A DNA stretch of 64,000 bases, from positions 17,397,313 to 17,461,312 of the forward strand of contig JAVDOI010000003.1 in assembly GCA_032191485.1 (NCBI GenBank). The letters are read 5' to 3'. Below, piece by piece: positions 35,996 to 49,000 of this stretch; position 1 is the stretch's first letter, and the number at the start of each line of letters is the position of its first letter. Under the pieces are notes generated by a model that made no database searches, was not told the DNA's origin, and saw only the letters and a program-made list of their open reading frames with translations. The translations under genes were made by a program, and so were the position numbers. The DNA is from Leptoclinus maculatus (Eukaryota > Chordata > Actinopteri > Perciformes > Stichaeidae).

Positions 35996-38900
35996 TAGAC
36001 ACGCTGAGAATGATTCACATATTCACACATAGTGTTACATTTAAGGAAATACAATGATTCACTTTCTTGTTAGTTGGGGAGATCAATACCGCTCTTGTAT
36101 ACTAAATTTGAAGCTAGAACCAGGAGAAGGTTAGCTTAGCTTAGCATAAATAGTGGAAACGAGGGGAAACACCTAGCCTGGCTCTGTCCAAAATGCATTA
36201 AATCTCCTTCGTTAATGTTTGTTGTAATAAAGGGAGGTTTTCCTGTTGTACCCATGCTACCAGCATTGCTTTATCGCAGCAAAAGTTGCCAGGCAAACAG
36301 GATGAGTCCAGGAAGTCGCTGCACTCAGAAATGGTTCTGGCTCTGCCCCTAAAGCCACAACTTGTCAAATGGACCAAACAAACGAGACACAACTCATTAA
36401 TCGGTCAAATTTAAAGTGGTGGTTAGCCTTTTTAAACTTTGGACAGAGCCAAACTAGCTAGTTTCCCTCTGCTTCTGCTCTTTATGTTAAGCTAAGCTAA
36501 TTGCCTCCTGGCTTTAGCTTCATGTAGCCCGTTAATGACAACTTCCTTCCTTTTCTTCCCCTCTTTTTTCCGCCCCCCTCTCTCTGTTTCTCTCTCTCTT
36601 CTTCTCTCTCTTGTGATGTACACACTTGAATGCAAAGGAATGTTGCCCTTGGAAGTTAATAGCATTTACTTTTGCCCTACTCCCTCTTTCTCTCTCTCCA
36701 TGTCTGTGATCTTGACTTACTGTTGTTATAGGAAAGGGTGCATGTTGGATTTTCACAATTGCTTTGGTGGTTGTTGTTTTTTTTGGCCTCTTGCCTGTTT
36801 TCAGTTAAATAAAAGTCCATCTTACCGTTCTGTGTTCCTGGTTGATGTAACACAACAGTGAGTTCTCAACCATTGGTTCTCATCCTTCAAGCATCCTTGA
36901 ATAGCTTGGACCTTTGAATTTAACGTTTCAATTCCCTCCTTTTCTGTTTCCACACAGCCACACAGTGAGGAGACGGACGGTGAGGAAGAGCGAGGTGAGG
37001 GAGATGCCCTCCCTGCCGAGGGGAGGAGGGGACGAGCTGGTGCGCGATGAGCAGGTCTCCAGCAGGAGGGTACGTCGCAACACTGCCTGCAGCCTTTTTG
37101 CCTGTTTTTCAAAAAAAAAAATGTATTTCTGGTTGGAAAATTCCTACTTGTCATATCTTAACTTTCATGGCAAGGAGCTCTCCTGGCACTCGCTTGTTGC
37201 CATGACACTTGCCAGCACATGTATCCTCTAAAACCCTCTCTGACTGTGTGTATGTGTGTGTGTGTGTGCATGTAAGTGTTTATATGCTTGGGATTTTGTA
37301 ATAAAAATACTCACAGTGGCCAAAATATAGTGTATGTGTTTCTACAGAGACAATTAGAAGACTATTTGAACAAGCTGCTGAGGATGGCCATGTACCGCAA
37401 ATATCACCATACTGTGAGTAATCATACTAAGCTCTGCACACTGTCACTTAACCACAGAATGACTGCCAGTTCAAATTGATACTAATTGTGTGTGTATTAT
37501 GAATGACTGTGAGCCAAATGTATCACGTCAGCTACCATAGATACTTGGTATGCAATGTACAAGTAAATATGACATATGATATATGATTAACAGTGTTTTT
37601 CAGCATTGTGCTAAGCTCTAACATGATGGTGCAACATCGAGTGTTGACATAGATCATGATCGTGTTTACCCATGGCACTGCCAAGCGTCTGCTTTATGTT
37701 GACACACTCAATAAACTAGAAAAAGGCTTCACGTCTGTTAAATGCCCTGAAGATGAATACTGTGTAAACTGTGAGATGTTTCTTTTTTTTTCTGTAAATT
37801 ACACATAAAAAAATGTATTGACTTACTGTCTCTTACTAAACTTTACACGTACCTACTTCACCTTTATGGTAGATAGGCTTTAAAACAGACTAATGCTAGG
37901 TTTAGCCATAGCATTCTGCCTATTATGTGCTGCTGCCATATTAATATTAAGCCTCATACTGACGCATTAGAAGATAATATCCGAGATATGTTGTTGAGAT
38001 CATTTAGGCTGGGGGACATTGCCTCCAGCTGGATGGTATGTGTTAACGGCTGCTCGGTCACATGTCGATGAGTACTGTACAGTATGTATCTGTGCTTTTG
38101 TTTTTTTTTTTCACTGTGAGCAGCCACTTGTTGTCTCTTCCTGTCTATTCTCAGATGGAGTTCATCGACATCAGCCAGATGTCTTTCATTCATGACTTGG
38201 GGCCCAAAGGGCTGTGAGTGTTTTCTCTTCTTTTAATCCCTCCCATCTGTAAAAACAGTTCAGGGTGTCCGGTTAAATATGCACTCAACGGTTCAGAGCA
38301 GAGTGAAGCACTTGAGCTGAGATCAGGATGTCACTTTCTTTAAGTGTCCTCATTTACAAACGTCTCCTATTTTGTTTCACACTCTCCTTACATCCCATAG
38401 TACTTTTTTTTTTTTTAGAAGATACTTAACTGTTTTGTCCGTCTCTTCCAGAGAAGGGATGATCTATAAGCGCTCGGGAGGACATCGTATCCCTGGCATG
38501 AACTGCTGTGGTCACAGCCAGGCCTGCTTCCGCTGGTCTAAACGGTGTGTGGTTCCCTCTGTCCTCGTGTGCTGCATTCTGTCTCTCTTTACCTATTACC
38601 TATTACCTATTACCTATTACTATTTTCGACATGTTTTTAGAAATAAAATGTTGAACAACAGCTATGGATTTGAGATTTCTGGCTCGGAGTATGAGGAAAA
38701 AAAATAATTTCGAAAAAGGGTCATAAAGATGCTTAGTCAGTGTTTTAACACTTACACTCTGACAGCTTCCTGCACGAAATCATACACAGTGACCACTCAT
38801 TCTCATATCTCAAAACATAATAATGATAATATCTTAAGTGTTAGTTTTGGCTATTGCATTATGATTATTATTCTTTTCATTTATTTTGTAGTTTGCTCAC

Positions 38901-41900
38901 AAAATGTTAGTAGCATCTTCAGCCCAGCTGCATTAGCACATGCTTGCCTCTCTCGTCATCTGTTTATTTCTCTTTATCACAGCCAAATTATTATGTGAGC
39001 AGTTTTGATTGTTGTTTTTCTGAAGACGGCACAAAAAAAATCCCACACGTTTGAAACACGCGGCCCATCCACCTACATCCCCATGATGGTTTTCTTCCTA
39101 CACCCTTTTCCTTGAATCAAGAAATATAAGAAACGTTTCACAGCATTGGATCAAGATCTGCAGACCTTCACGTAGACACACAAATCATAAATCCTAATGA
39201 TGATGATGATGATGATGAGGACTGTGTGTGTTTTGTAGCTGGCTGGTGGTGAAGGACTCGTGCCTGCTGTACATGAAGCCAGACTCAGGGGCCATCTCCT
39301 TCGTCCTCCTGTTGGATAAAGAGTTCAGCATCAAGATGGACTCCAAAGACACAGAGACCAAACACGGAGTCCGGATTGACAGCCTCTCCAGGTTAGATTC
39401 ATATATGTGTGTGTGTGTGTGTGTGCAGTTGAACATTTGATTTTTGTAGCAGATACCCAAGGAGTTATCACACTGATGCCCAATGTATTTGGAGTATATA
39501 CCCTCACAGTGTATTCTGAGGCTAATGTTATTTCAACACCAGTTAAAAAGAGAATCCTCCCTTAGACTCTCACGCTGTGAGACACAATTAAAGAATGTAT
39601 ATACAACATTAGAATGCTTTTCAAATGGTTATATATCCTATAAATACACTTTCAAGAGACTTCACACAGATGTTCACACAGATGTTTACCATTAATAAAT
39701 GATTTAAGATGGCTAAAACAGTTTGCTCTGGAAATCTCAACCAGTGTTCTCAAAAAGCCCAGCTTCATTGCTTAAAGCTATTGTTAACAATCTGTTGTTA
39801 CAGGGTGGATTGTTGTCTTTAGCTCCTTTTCATTCCAACATTCATAATCCAGGGCTTGATTTTATTTTAAGAACCATTGCGGAGCTCTGATATCTCGTTA
39901 AAAGGAAAACACAATGCCTGCTTTTACAAACTGATCAGCAGTTTGTTAAGCTGAGGGCAAAATGAAACCCCCAAATCTGAAATTCCAATTGGCACTAATG
40001 TGGTTCATGCCAGAGCCAATGAAATGACGACACGCTCTGTATCTGTGCTCATCATCCCGGCAGGACCCTCGTGTTTAAGTGCATCAGCTACAGACACGCG
40101 CGCTGGTGGGGTCAGAGCATCGAGAGCTTCGTGAGGATTCACGGGAAGCCTTTCCTCCGAGATCACCGCTGCGGCTCGTTTGCACAGGAGCAGGAAAACA
40201 TCCCCGCCAAATGGTAACTGCACTGGGACGGAGCGCAACTGGCGGAACTTATGTTGCCGTGTACACAACACAGAATACACAATAGGAAAGCAATGTTTTT
40301 GCGTTAGTTTTCAAACGTCCACGTTTGTTTATTTCGAACAGATGTAGTGTCAAACAAATATCTTTAAACGATTCAGTTTGGTGGATTTAATCACGTTCAA
40401 AAAGCTGCTCATTGGAGACGCTTTAGACCAGTAATAATAACACACTATAAATCATTTTAAAATGACTTACAAGGTCAATTAACATACCACTTCATAATTG
40501 CTGGTCACTCACTGCATTTTTTGTTTTGCAAGGATCATAGTGTATTAGAATTCCCACAGTTGTAATGCATTATAATGCTATTATAATCACACTTAAATTC
40601 ATTATATCAGTTATAAGTTGCACTAAGTGGTCATTGTTTGCTCTTGACCTGTTCAATCCACTGTGCAATATGAACAACCATTCAGTCCGACTATATCATA
40701 TTTTAGTTTTTACGTATTCATTATATCTTTACTGTGTGATTACGTATTTATTATACCTTTACTGTGTGATTACGTATTTATTATACTTGTTTTGATCTGT
40801 TTTTTCTACCTATGTCTCTTGTTTGTTCGTTTGCACTATTTACTCTGCTGCTGTAATCCTGCAAAATGACCCCGCTGTGGGACTAATAAAGGATTATCTT
40901 ATCTTTTGAGTCCCTTATAAAATGCTTAATAATGTATTATGAGTATTGTTCTACAGCATTATGGATATATATGAGTGCTTATGGCTATAATTATACTGTA
41001 CTATCAGCACATTCAAGCACATGAGTATGTTTATGATGTATTACAGACATGGCCGTCATAAGTGTTCTCTGCCTTCCTCTGTTATCCTTTCACTGGTAAC
41101 TATGGAAATGTTCGAGAGGACTACGCAGTCAACTCTCCTTTCTGGCTGCTTTGCCATCGTTCAGGTCTTTTTTTTTTTGCATTCTCTCCCCCTCAGCTGG
41201 CAGATTCTGTGATATTGAATCATCTGTGTGATAATATCATTGCATCGTCTTTGTGCTTAAGGACGGGAAAACGTGCTGCAGTTCTGTGAGCTAATGGGGG
41301 GAAACTTGTGTGTTTTATGTTTGTACGTGTCAAGCACAAGAGTTATGTCTGTTTTCACAAGTCACTCAGAGAATCTGTAACTCCTCTCTGCAGGTACGTG
41401 AATGGAAAGACGTACATGGAGGATGTGGCTGATGCTTTGGAGGAGGCTAAAGAGGAAATCTTTATCACCGACTGGTGGTGAGTTTCAATGTGTCTTTTGT
41501 GTGAAAATGCATCAAGATTTTGGTTGGGATGTGTCTGCTGTCAGCACTGAAAGCGTGAGAAGCCAGAAATAAACAGCTCAGTGGGTTGTATCCGTCCTGC
41601 TTTAACTCACCCTCAAACCTGACAGAAATAATAATCCGAGAGAACCAAAGCAACAGAAACACACACAGTCTTTTCTTATTAGTGGACTCAACCGGGAGCC
41701 TGTATCACCAAGCAAATTGAACTAAGTCTGGCTCTCTTTGCGCCCAACATCAAGGCTAGTCAAGAATAATTGTGGAACACACAGTGAATCAATTATTCAT
41801 GAAGCGATTATGCTTTTATTTTATACGGACTTTTTTTTATATTTTTTGTCACAGGATTAACAAACTACTGAGAATAAGTCAGATACTTAATGATGCGCCT

Positions 41901-44900
41901 TCTGCCACCAAAGCAGAGAAGAAAAGTGTAGAAGCCAAATTTGACAGATAGTTTGGCCCAAAAAAGGGCTGAAGAAAAGAAATGATTGCTTGATAAGGTT
42001 CATCTTGCTGAAATGTTGCATGTAATCCACCGTTCATTAGGCTGTTAGTGGGGTAAACTATCTTTCCATTTATTTAAAGTGCTGTTCCAAACACAGTGAA
42101 CGGATGGTTGTGCAAAATATCTCTAATGCACTTCATTGTGAATTCCTGACTGATCTGATTGGTCCGATCCTGAACTGAAGCTTCGGTTAGTCATGCAGCA
42201 TTGGTCACCACCAAAACAAAAGTTATGTTTAAGTTACGTACGAGTCACCAAAACGCATTATGTTCATCCTCCAGGTCAAACATGTCGAGTACAATTCTGT
42301 CCTTATAAAACCTTTTTTCTAACGGTTTAAGCCCTTGCATTGTTTACATCCATGTTTACTTGCTATCGCTCCTCTTCGTTGCCCTTCTTGCTGTGTATTT
42401 GGCTTGGAAGCTCTGTTGTTGTATGTCAATCTCTCCTCTATTCTCGGCAAAGAATGTCACTCAAAGTATAGTCTTAAAAGAGCAGGGCAAGGTTGTCATT
42501 GTGGCTTCAAGATATGTCATATTGCAGAATCTTGTATGCGTAGGACATATTTTACTCTTTGCATCTGTAATAATCTGCAATCATACAGTATAGCATATAG
42601 AATAGTCGTAGAGGCTTGTTTTAGTATCGGCAAACACGCAGGCCATCGTCAGATTCCTTCCCAAGAATGACAACTTGACACTCTGATACCCAGTTAGAGC
42701 AGTACATGCCGTTACATATTACATTATGGATTACCCACAAGTCCTGGCGTCTCTGATATCCAATGCAATGGTACTGCACTTATCCACACACCCAGAATAG
42801 AAATACACTGACCGAAAGATTGTCTCCACATAGTATCTGTTTACTCTTCCGCCACACCCGCTTTGTCTCTCGCTGTCTCTTCTTAATTTACTGTCGGAGG
42901 GGGTTATGTTCCTCGCATGAGAACTGATTATGTGACCCGTCGGAGGACCTTGAGATATAGTTGTTAAGCCACCCTGCTCTATGAAGACCAGGTTTAGGGT
43001 AGAACATGTGTTTGAATAACGGAACACTAGAATTTCAAATCTAATATCAATAACTGGCTCACTTTTCAGAGAATAAAGACTTTTCCGTTCCTTCTTCCTT
43101 TAATAGTGTTGTATGGTGTTTTCTGTTTGTCTCTACTGACACAGTTTTAATATTTCTGGCAGTGTCTTTTCAAATACGATAGTTTACGGTCCCTCGGAGC
43201 CAAATGTGCAACTGTTTGACGTGACTGAAATCCCTGTGTTCCAAGGCAGTAATCACTGGGCTTATGGTCTTAACCAATGAGGTGTCGGCCTGTGTAATGT
43301 GAGCGAATGGCATTGCAGACGTGTAAGCTCAGGATGCCAGTGTGAATTACTCATGAGACTACATCATTGTGTCATGTCCTTCATGTTAAGCGTCTATCAA
43401 ATGTGTTGGAAGCTCTAAAGAGTGAAGATTAAGATACATTTCTCCATTATTGTGTTGTTTATTAATTAAGTAGTGGTGTTGCATTGAGTTTCTTCATCTT
43501 GGTATCTGTTTCTGTCCCTCTTTTTTTCGCCAGGCTGAGTCCAGAGATCTTCCTGAAGAGGCCTGTGGTGGAGGGAAACAGGTGGAGGCTAGACTGCACC
43601 CTGAAACGCAAAGCAGTAAGTAGGCGTTTAGTTTACCAACTTCATGGGAGGGTAATAACCTATAACCTAAGTATTGAGCACTGCAGACTCTGTACTCGTG
43701 AAAACAATGTACATTAAGTAACAGTAATCAGTGTTTTGCTCTTCAGAAAGGATTCATAATGTATTGAAACCAAAGAAACATGAACAGTCAAATTTGTTAA
43801 ATGGCCAGAAATGTGCTCTAAACATTGTTCTTCCTTTCTGTCTCTCTACAGCAACAGGGAGTGCGTATCTTTGTGATGCTGTACAAGGAGGTGGAGCTTG
43901 CCCTGGGCATCAACTCGGGCTACAGCAAGAGGACCCTCTCACGCCTGCACCCCAACATCAAGGTAACTAAAGGATTGTGGGTAGTGAAAGAAATTGCATA
44001 TTATACCGTCTATGTACTCTTTTATCTAAATCCATGTGTGCTGCATTTAATACGATTGTGTGTCTAAGGTGATGCGCCATCCAGACCACGTCTCCTCCTC
44101 CGTCTATCTGTGGGCGCATCACGAGAAGATCGTTGTCATTGACCAATCGGTGGCCTTCGTGGGCGGGATAGACCTGGCATACGGTCGCTGGGACGACAGA
44201 GAGCATCGGCTGACGGATGTCGGCAGCGTGACACGCTCTGTGGCCCTCGAGCAGGTCAGACACACAATCAACTGAAATGAAAAAACGTCCTGTCTCCTGT
44301 TTTGGAGTTATAAAGTCAATAAATCTGGCTCTAAGCTCCTGACAAATGGTTCAAATATGAGAAGGACGAGAGGAAATGGAGAAATCTATTTCACTCGCAC
44401 AGTTGAACGGGTGGGGGGGGTGCAGAGGTAGCGTTGCATACACAAACACTGTCGACCTTACAGTCAAGAAAACAAATCACTTTCTTTAAACATAAGCTTT
44501 TGGCAAAATTGTCATTTTTTTGTGCTCAAGACGTTCAAAAATAATGACCATGTTCCCATTAAAAACCTGGATATTCAAAGTTCCCAGACGATAGATCACA
44601 GTATCTCCTCTAGCACTGAACTATTTACACTCGCTTCCTAAACTCAAACTGATTCTCATGTGGATAGAATTACAAACATAGATAGACACGTGCCCAGAAA
44701 ATACACCACACCTGTAATCGTTTTTAACCTGCCCTTATTGATCGTATTGACCTTCCCTATGTCATTTATATTAATGATGGTAGACTACGTAATAGAGACA
44801 ACTGTCACTATAACTCGATACAATTCAAAAATGCCACAAACCGAACCCTCCAAAAATGACCATGAAGTTGAATTAACACCTTTTCAAAACAAAAACTGAA

Positions 44901-45343
44901 CGTTACAGGATTTATTCTAAGGAGTTGTACGAGCTAAAGTGTAGCTAATCAACCAGCAGCTGAGTTGTACATCCACTGTTGTTGTCACTCTCCAAGGCTG
45001 GCTCCGCTAACACTCCGTCCAGTAAGGGCGTGACCTCCGTCGATGGCGTCTCCAAGAGCAATGGACGAGGGACGCCGCCCAGTGACCCGGTGGACTTGCC
45101 CAAGCTGAAGGGGATCGGACGCAGCCGGAAGGCTCGCTTCAGTCTGTACAGACACCTGCACAAACACACTCTGCAGCACGCAGACAGTGTCAGCAGCGTA
45201 GACAGCGCAGGTGTGTTTGCATGAGTGGAAAGAGAGAGAATGAGAGGGAGAGAGTGTTGGAATATGAATTGGGTGAATGAGAGGCACATTGTGAAGAACA
45301 TTGTACACATGCAGTCCTTTTACCATAATGTTTTCATTCTGTA

Positions 45344-45383
<40 letters not shown>

Positions 45384-45536
45384 TGTGTAGGGAGTGGTTC
45401 AGTGCAAAGCCTCAAGACAGGTGTTGGAGAGTTACAGGGAAACACGCGCTTCTGGCATGGAAAAGACTACTGCAACTTTGTCTACAGGGACTGGATCCAG
45501 TTGGAGAAACCTTTTGATGGTCTGGTTCACGCACAC

Positions 45537-45574
<38 letters not shown>

Positions 45575-46028
45575 GCACACACACACACACACACACACTC
45601 ACTATTAGTTTGGTCTTACTCTGAATAGTTTCCCTCCTTTCTAGGTCTAAAACTCCTCTCAGTATACAAAGCATTACTTGCTAATGCTATATTTTTCCTG
45701 TTATATCAGTTTGATGGAAAGATCATCATCTGAAAAACTAATTTGGCATACAACACACTGTGCTCCTTTCTCCCATCTTCTCTCCTTGGTCCCTGGCTTT
45801 TTTTTTGTTTTTAATTCTGTCGTACCGTATCGTTTTTATGTCCTTTCTCCTTCTCACACTTTTTTCCCCCTGTCTTCATTGTGTTTCCTCCACTCTGTGC
45901 AGACTTCATCGACAGGTACACCACTCCTAGAATGCCTTGGCATGACATTGCCTCAGTGGTTCATGGCAGAGCTGCGCGCGATGTGGCCAGGCACTTCATC
46001 CAGCGCTGGAACTTCACTAAGGTAGTGC

Positions 46029-46065
<37 letters not shown>

Positions 46066-49000
46066 TGTTCATTTTACAACTTATTCATTTAACAAACAGT
46101 CACACTCTAGCACGAACAGCTGATCCCACAAGTGGGTTGAGGTCAGGACTGTTTGGCAGGCCATTCCATTCTCTGCCAACAGTCCTGACCTCCACCCCAT
46201 TGAACACTTGTGGGATCAGCTTGGGCGTGCTGTTCGTGCTGGAGTGACCAACACAACCACGTCGGCTGACTTGCGACAAATCCTGCTTGAGGAGTGGAAT
46301 GTCATCCCACAGCAGTGTGTGACCAGGCTGGTGACCAGCATGAGGAGGAGGAGGAGGAGGAGCCAGGCTGTTGTGGCTGTGTCTGGTTCTTCCACACGCT
46401 ACTGAGGCTCCTGACTGTTTGTTCAATGGAATACATTGTAAAATTGCCAATATGTCTTGTTTCTTCCTTGTTACTGATAGATGTCAATCATCCAAACAAC
46501 ACCAAACAAGAGTCAATAAACAACAGCAGAATAACCTGTTTGGCGTTGGCAGAGAAGATTTGGCACATTTTTCATGGGCGCAACCCGCATGCTCAAATGG
46601 GGCACCGTTGAAAAGGGAACCAAACAGGCTTTCCAACGGTATACAATGTATTGCCAAGAAGCATTGTTACAACAGAGAAATAATCTACCAAACACAAATG
46701 TTTTAGTTGTGAATGTATTTTAACTGTGGAAAATCATGATTTGTTGACTTAAAAAAATAAAAGGGAACAATAAACACTAACCTGGTGAAATGTCTGGCTG
46801 GGACAGTGGAAACATACTTTAATCCTCACACTCATGCTTTCCATGGCATCGGCAGCGTTTTCCTGTTTTTACTATTTTCCAGTCCTCCTCTAACCCCGTA
46901 TTTACCCCCCCCCCTCTCTGCCCAATTTCTCCAACTTTCTCCCCCACAGATCATGAAGCCAAAGTATCGCTCTCTGTCTTATCCTTTCCTGCTGCCCAAG
47001 TCTCACTCCAGTGCCAATGACCTCAGATACCAAGTTCCTGACTGCGTCAATGCCAAAGTGCAGGTAAGAGACCTGAACGCACAAAGTACCATTTTACTTT
47101 TAACTGTGCTCATAAAAAAAAAACATATTTGTTTCTTTCTTTATAATTATACAAAATTACAAAGTGGAGCAAAAACCAAACCAAACCTAAAAAGAACCAC
47201 TGGTGGAAAATTACAGAGAAAACACAAGAACAGTATAAACTCCCACTTTGCCACAATATTCTCCACAGCCCGATCTGCAAGCACTGCTGGAGAAAGATCA
47301 AAGAGAGTGAGCATTAAAAAAAACTCTCCATGGGCCCAAAAGTTATATAACTGCAAAGGTTTGCGCTTGCGATTGACACTCAAAGGTTTTTAGCCGAAGG
47401 GAACCAACCTCTGAGTGAAATGCTTGGCTAAAATAAGAAGTGCACAACGATCCCATCACAACCCCATCATGTTTAAAAGACAGTGTAGTTTTGGTTTGTC
47501 AGTAACGTTTATTTCATTCAAATTGTGTTTTTAAACTGACACCTCTGTGAACACTGTGTACAACTTCTCCATTTGTATAACCACTGATAATACACACCAT
47601 CAGTTGCTGCTATAATAATCCTATTCTGTGTGTGTGTGCAAGGTGTTGCGGTCGGCAGCAGATTGGTCGGCAGGTATAAAGTACCACGAGGAGTCCATCC
47701 ACACTGCCTACATCCAGGTCATCGCTAAGAGCAAACACTACATCTACATAGAGGTGAGCCAGCAGTGAGGCCAGGATATGGCATTAAAAGACACATACTG
47801 GGGACGTGAAACTGTTTTTGAGAGTTGAGCTGAATCTCGTCAGAGGTTTGATTTCAATGTACTCAGTAACATATGTCTTTGGGGAAATGAAATGCTACTC
47901 TGAATCATAAAGTTGTACATGTAGAAACAAACGTCTTTTATCTCCTTTCCCATCAGAACCAGTTCTTCATCAGTTGTGCCGACAACAGGACGGTCTACAA
48001 CAAGATCGGAGACGCCATCATCGAACGGATCCTCAGAGCTTACAAGTACTTCCCTTTTCTTTTTTTTTTAAACATTTGGCCAACAGTTTAACCACAGTAG
48101 CTACTTGTGACTGTAGGAAGGAAGTTGTACGTACTGTATATGTATCCAAGATGAGTCTCCTCTCTTCTTCGACTTCTGCTTCTCACAGCTTCACGCTGGT
48201 AGTCTGTGGCTTTTTGTAACTCATGTGTTTGCTCACAGGGAGGGTAAGAAGTACCGCGTGTATGTGGTCACCCCGCTGCTTCCTGGCTTCGAGGGGGACA
48301 TCACCACGGGAGGAGGGAACGCCATTCAGGCCGTCATGCACTTCAACTACAGGTGGACCACATGCCACCGACCACAGTTTTAATGTTGAAAGAGGAATTG
48401 AGAAAGCGCATGTGGAAGAGTCATGAGTATTTTATTGTGTAATATTTCTTTCAAGTTGATCCGAGTCTAGGATGTTCAATATTTATACATGTTTTGATGA
48501 GTTTGAACCTCCTGCCTCCTCAGAACCATGATCAGAGGAGAGTACTCGATCATCTCCCAGCTGAAAAAGGAGAGTAAGTACAAGAATTAATTATAACATT
48601 CATTTTGATGCCTCATTTTAAGGTTAGAGTTGGAAAAGTGCATTCCATATTTCATCCTCTCCTCTCCTCTCCTCTCCTCTCCTCTCCTCTCCTCTCCTCT
48701 CCTCTCCTCTCCTCTCCTCTCCTCTCCTCTCCTCTCCTCTCCTCTCCTCTCCCAGTGGACGACCATTGGATGAACTACATCTCCTTTGCCGGATTGCGGA
48801 CTCACACTGAGCTGGAGGGACGCCTGGTCACGGAGCTCATCTACGTGCACAGCAAGATGCTCATCGCTGACGACAACACAGTCATCATCGGTCAGTCTCT
48901 CATCTGCTCTCTCACGTTCTGTCACTCCTTTTTTATTATGTCGTTCTCACCAACTACTCTATGAGGCAACTGGCCTCTCTGCCTTGACACCACGGAGATG

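Larger units (their letters stand above)
34637..38154 (+). other. pld1 introns 1-5
   Basis: Introns of 569, 217, 1222, 278 and 741 bp. The 1222-bp intron holds the (AC)n tract at 35921-35989 and the fold-back element at about 36055-36530. The others show only short GT or T runs. Confidence 0.7.
38545..43533 (+). other. pld1 introns 7-10
   Basis: Introns of 694, 672, 1180 and 2056 bp. The third contains a LINE 3' tail and a 30-bp tandem repeat. I see no repeat or gene in the 2056-bp intron (41478-43533). Confidence 0.6.
43616..46949 (+). other. pld1 introns 11-16
   Basis: Introns of 236, 106, 742, 180, 383 and 928 bp. (GT)n and (CA)n tracts lie at 45343-45389, 45531-45599 and 46029-46062. 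The 928-bp intron contains a Tc1 relic at 46101-46405. Confidence 0.7.
47064..48755 (+). other. pld1 introns 17-21
   Basis: Introns of 579, 203, 193, 171 and 182 bp. Nothing notable except the pentanucleotide array in the last one. Confidence 0.7.

Noticed and set aside
44941..44996. An alternative acceptor (cagcag at about 44953) for pld1 exon 14
   Set aside because: It would put the exon out of frame with KLKGIGRSRK; the acceptor at 44996 keeps the frame.
46165..46405. An active transposase gene
   Set aside because: Only the C-terminal third remains, with an AGG expansion (RRRRRR) in it and no upstream catalytic part.
46785..47393. 202-codon open frame overlapping pld1 exon 17
   Set aside because: Only 46950-47063 is coding, as part of pld1; the flanks are introns with clear splice sites.
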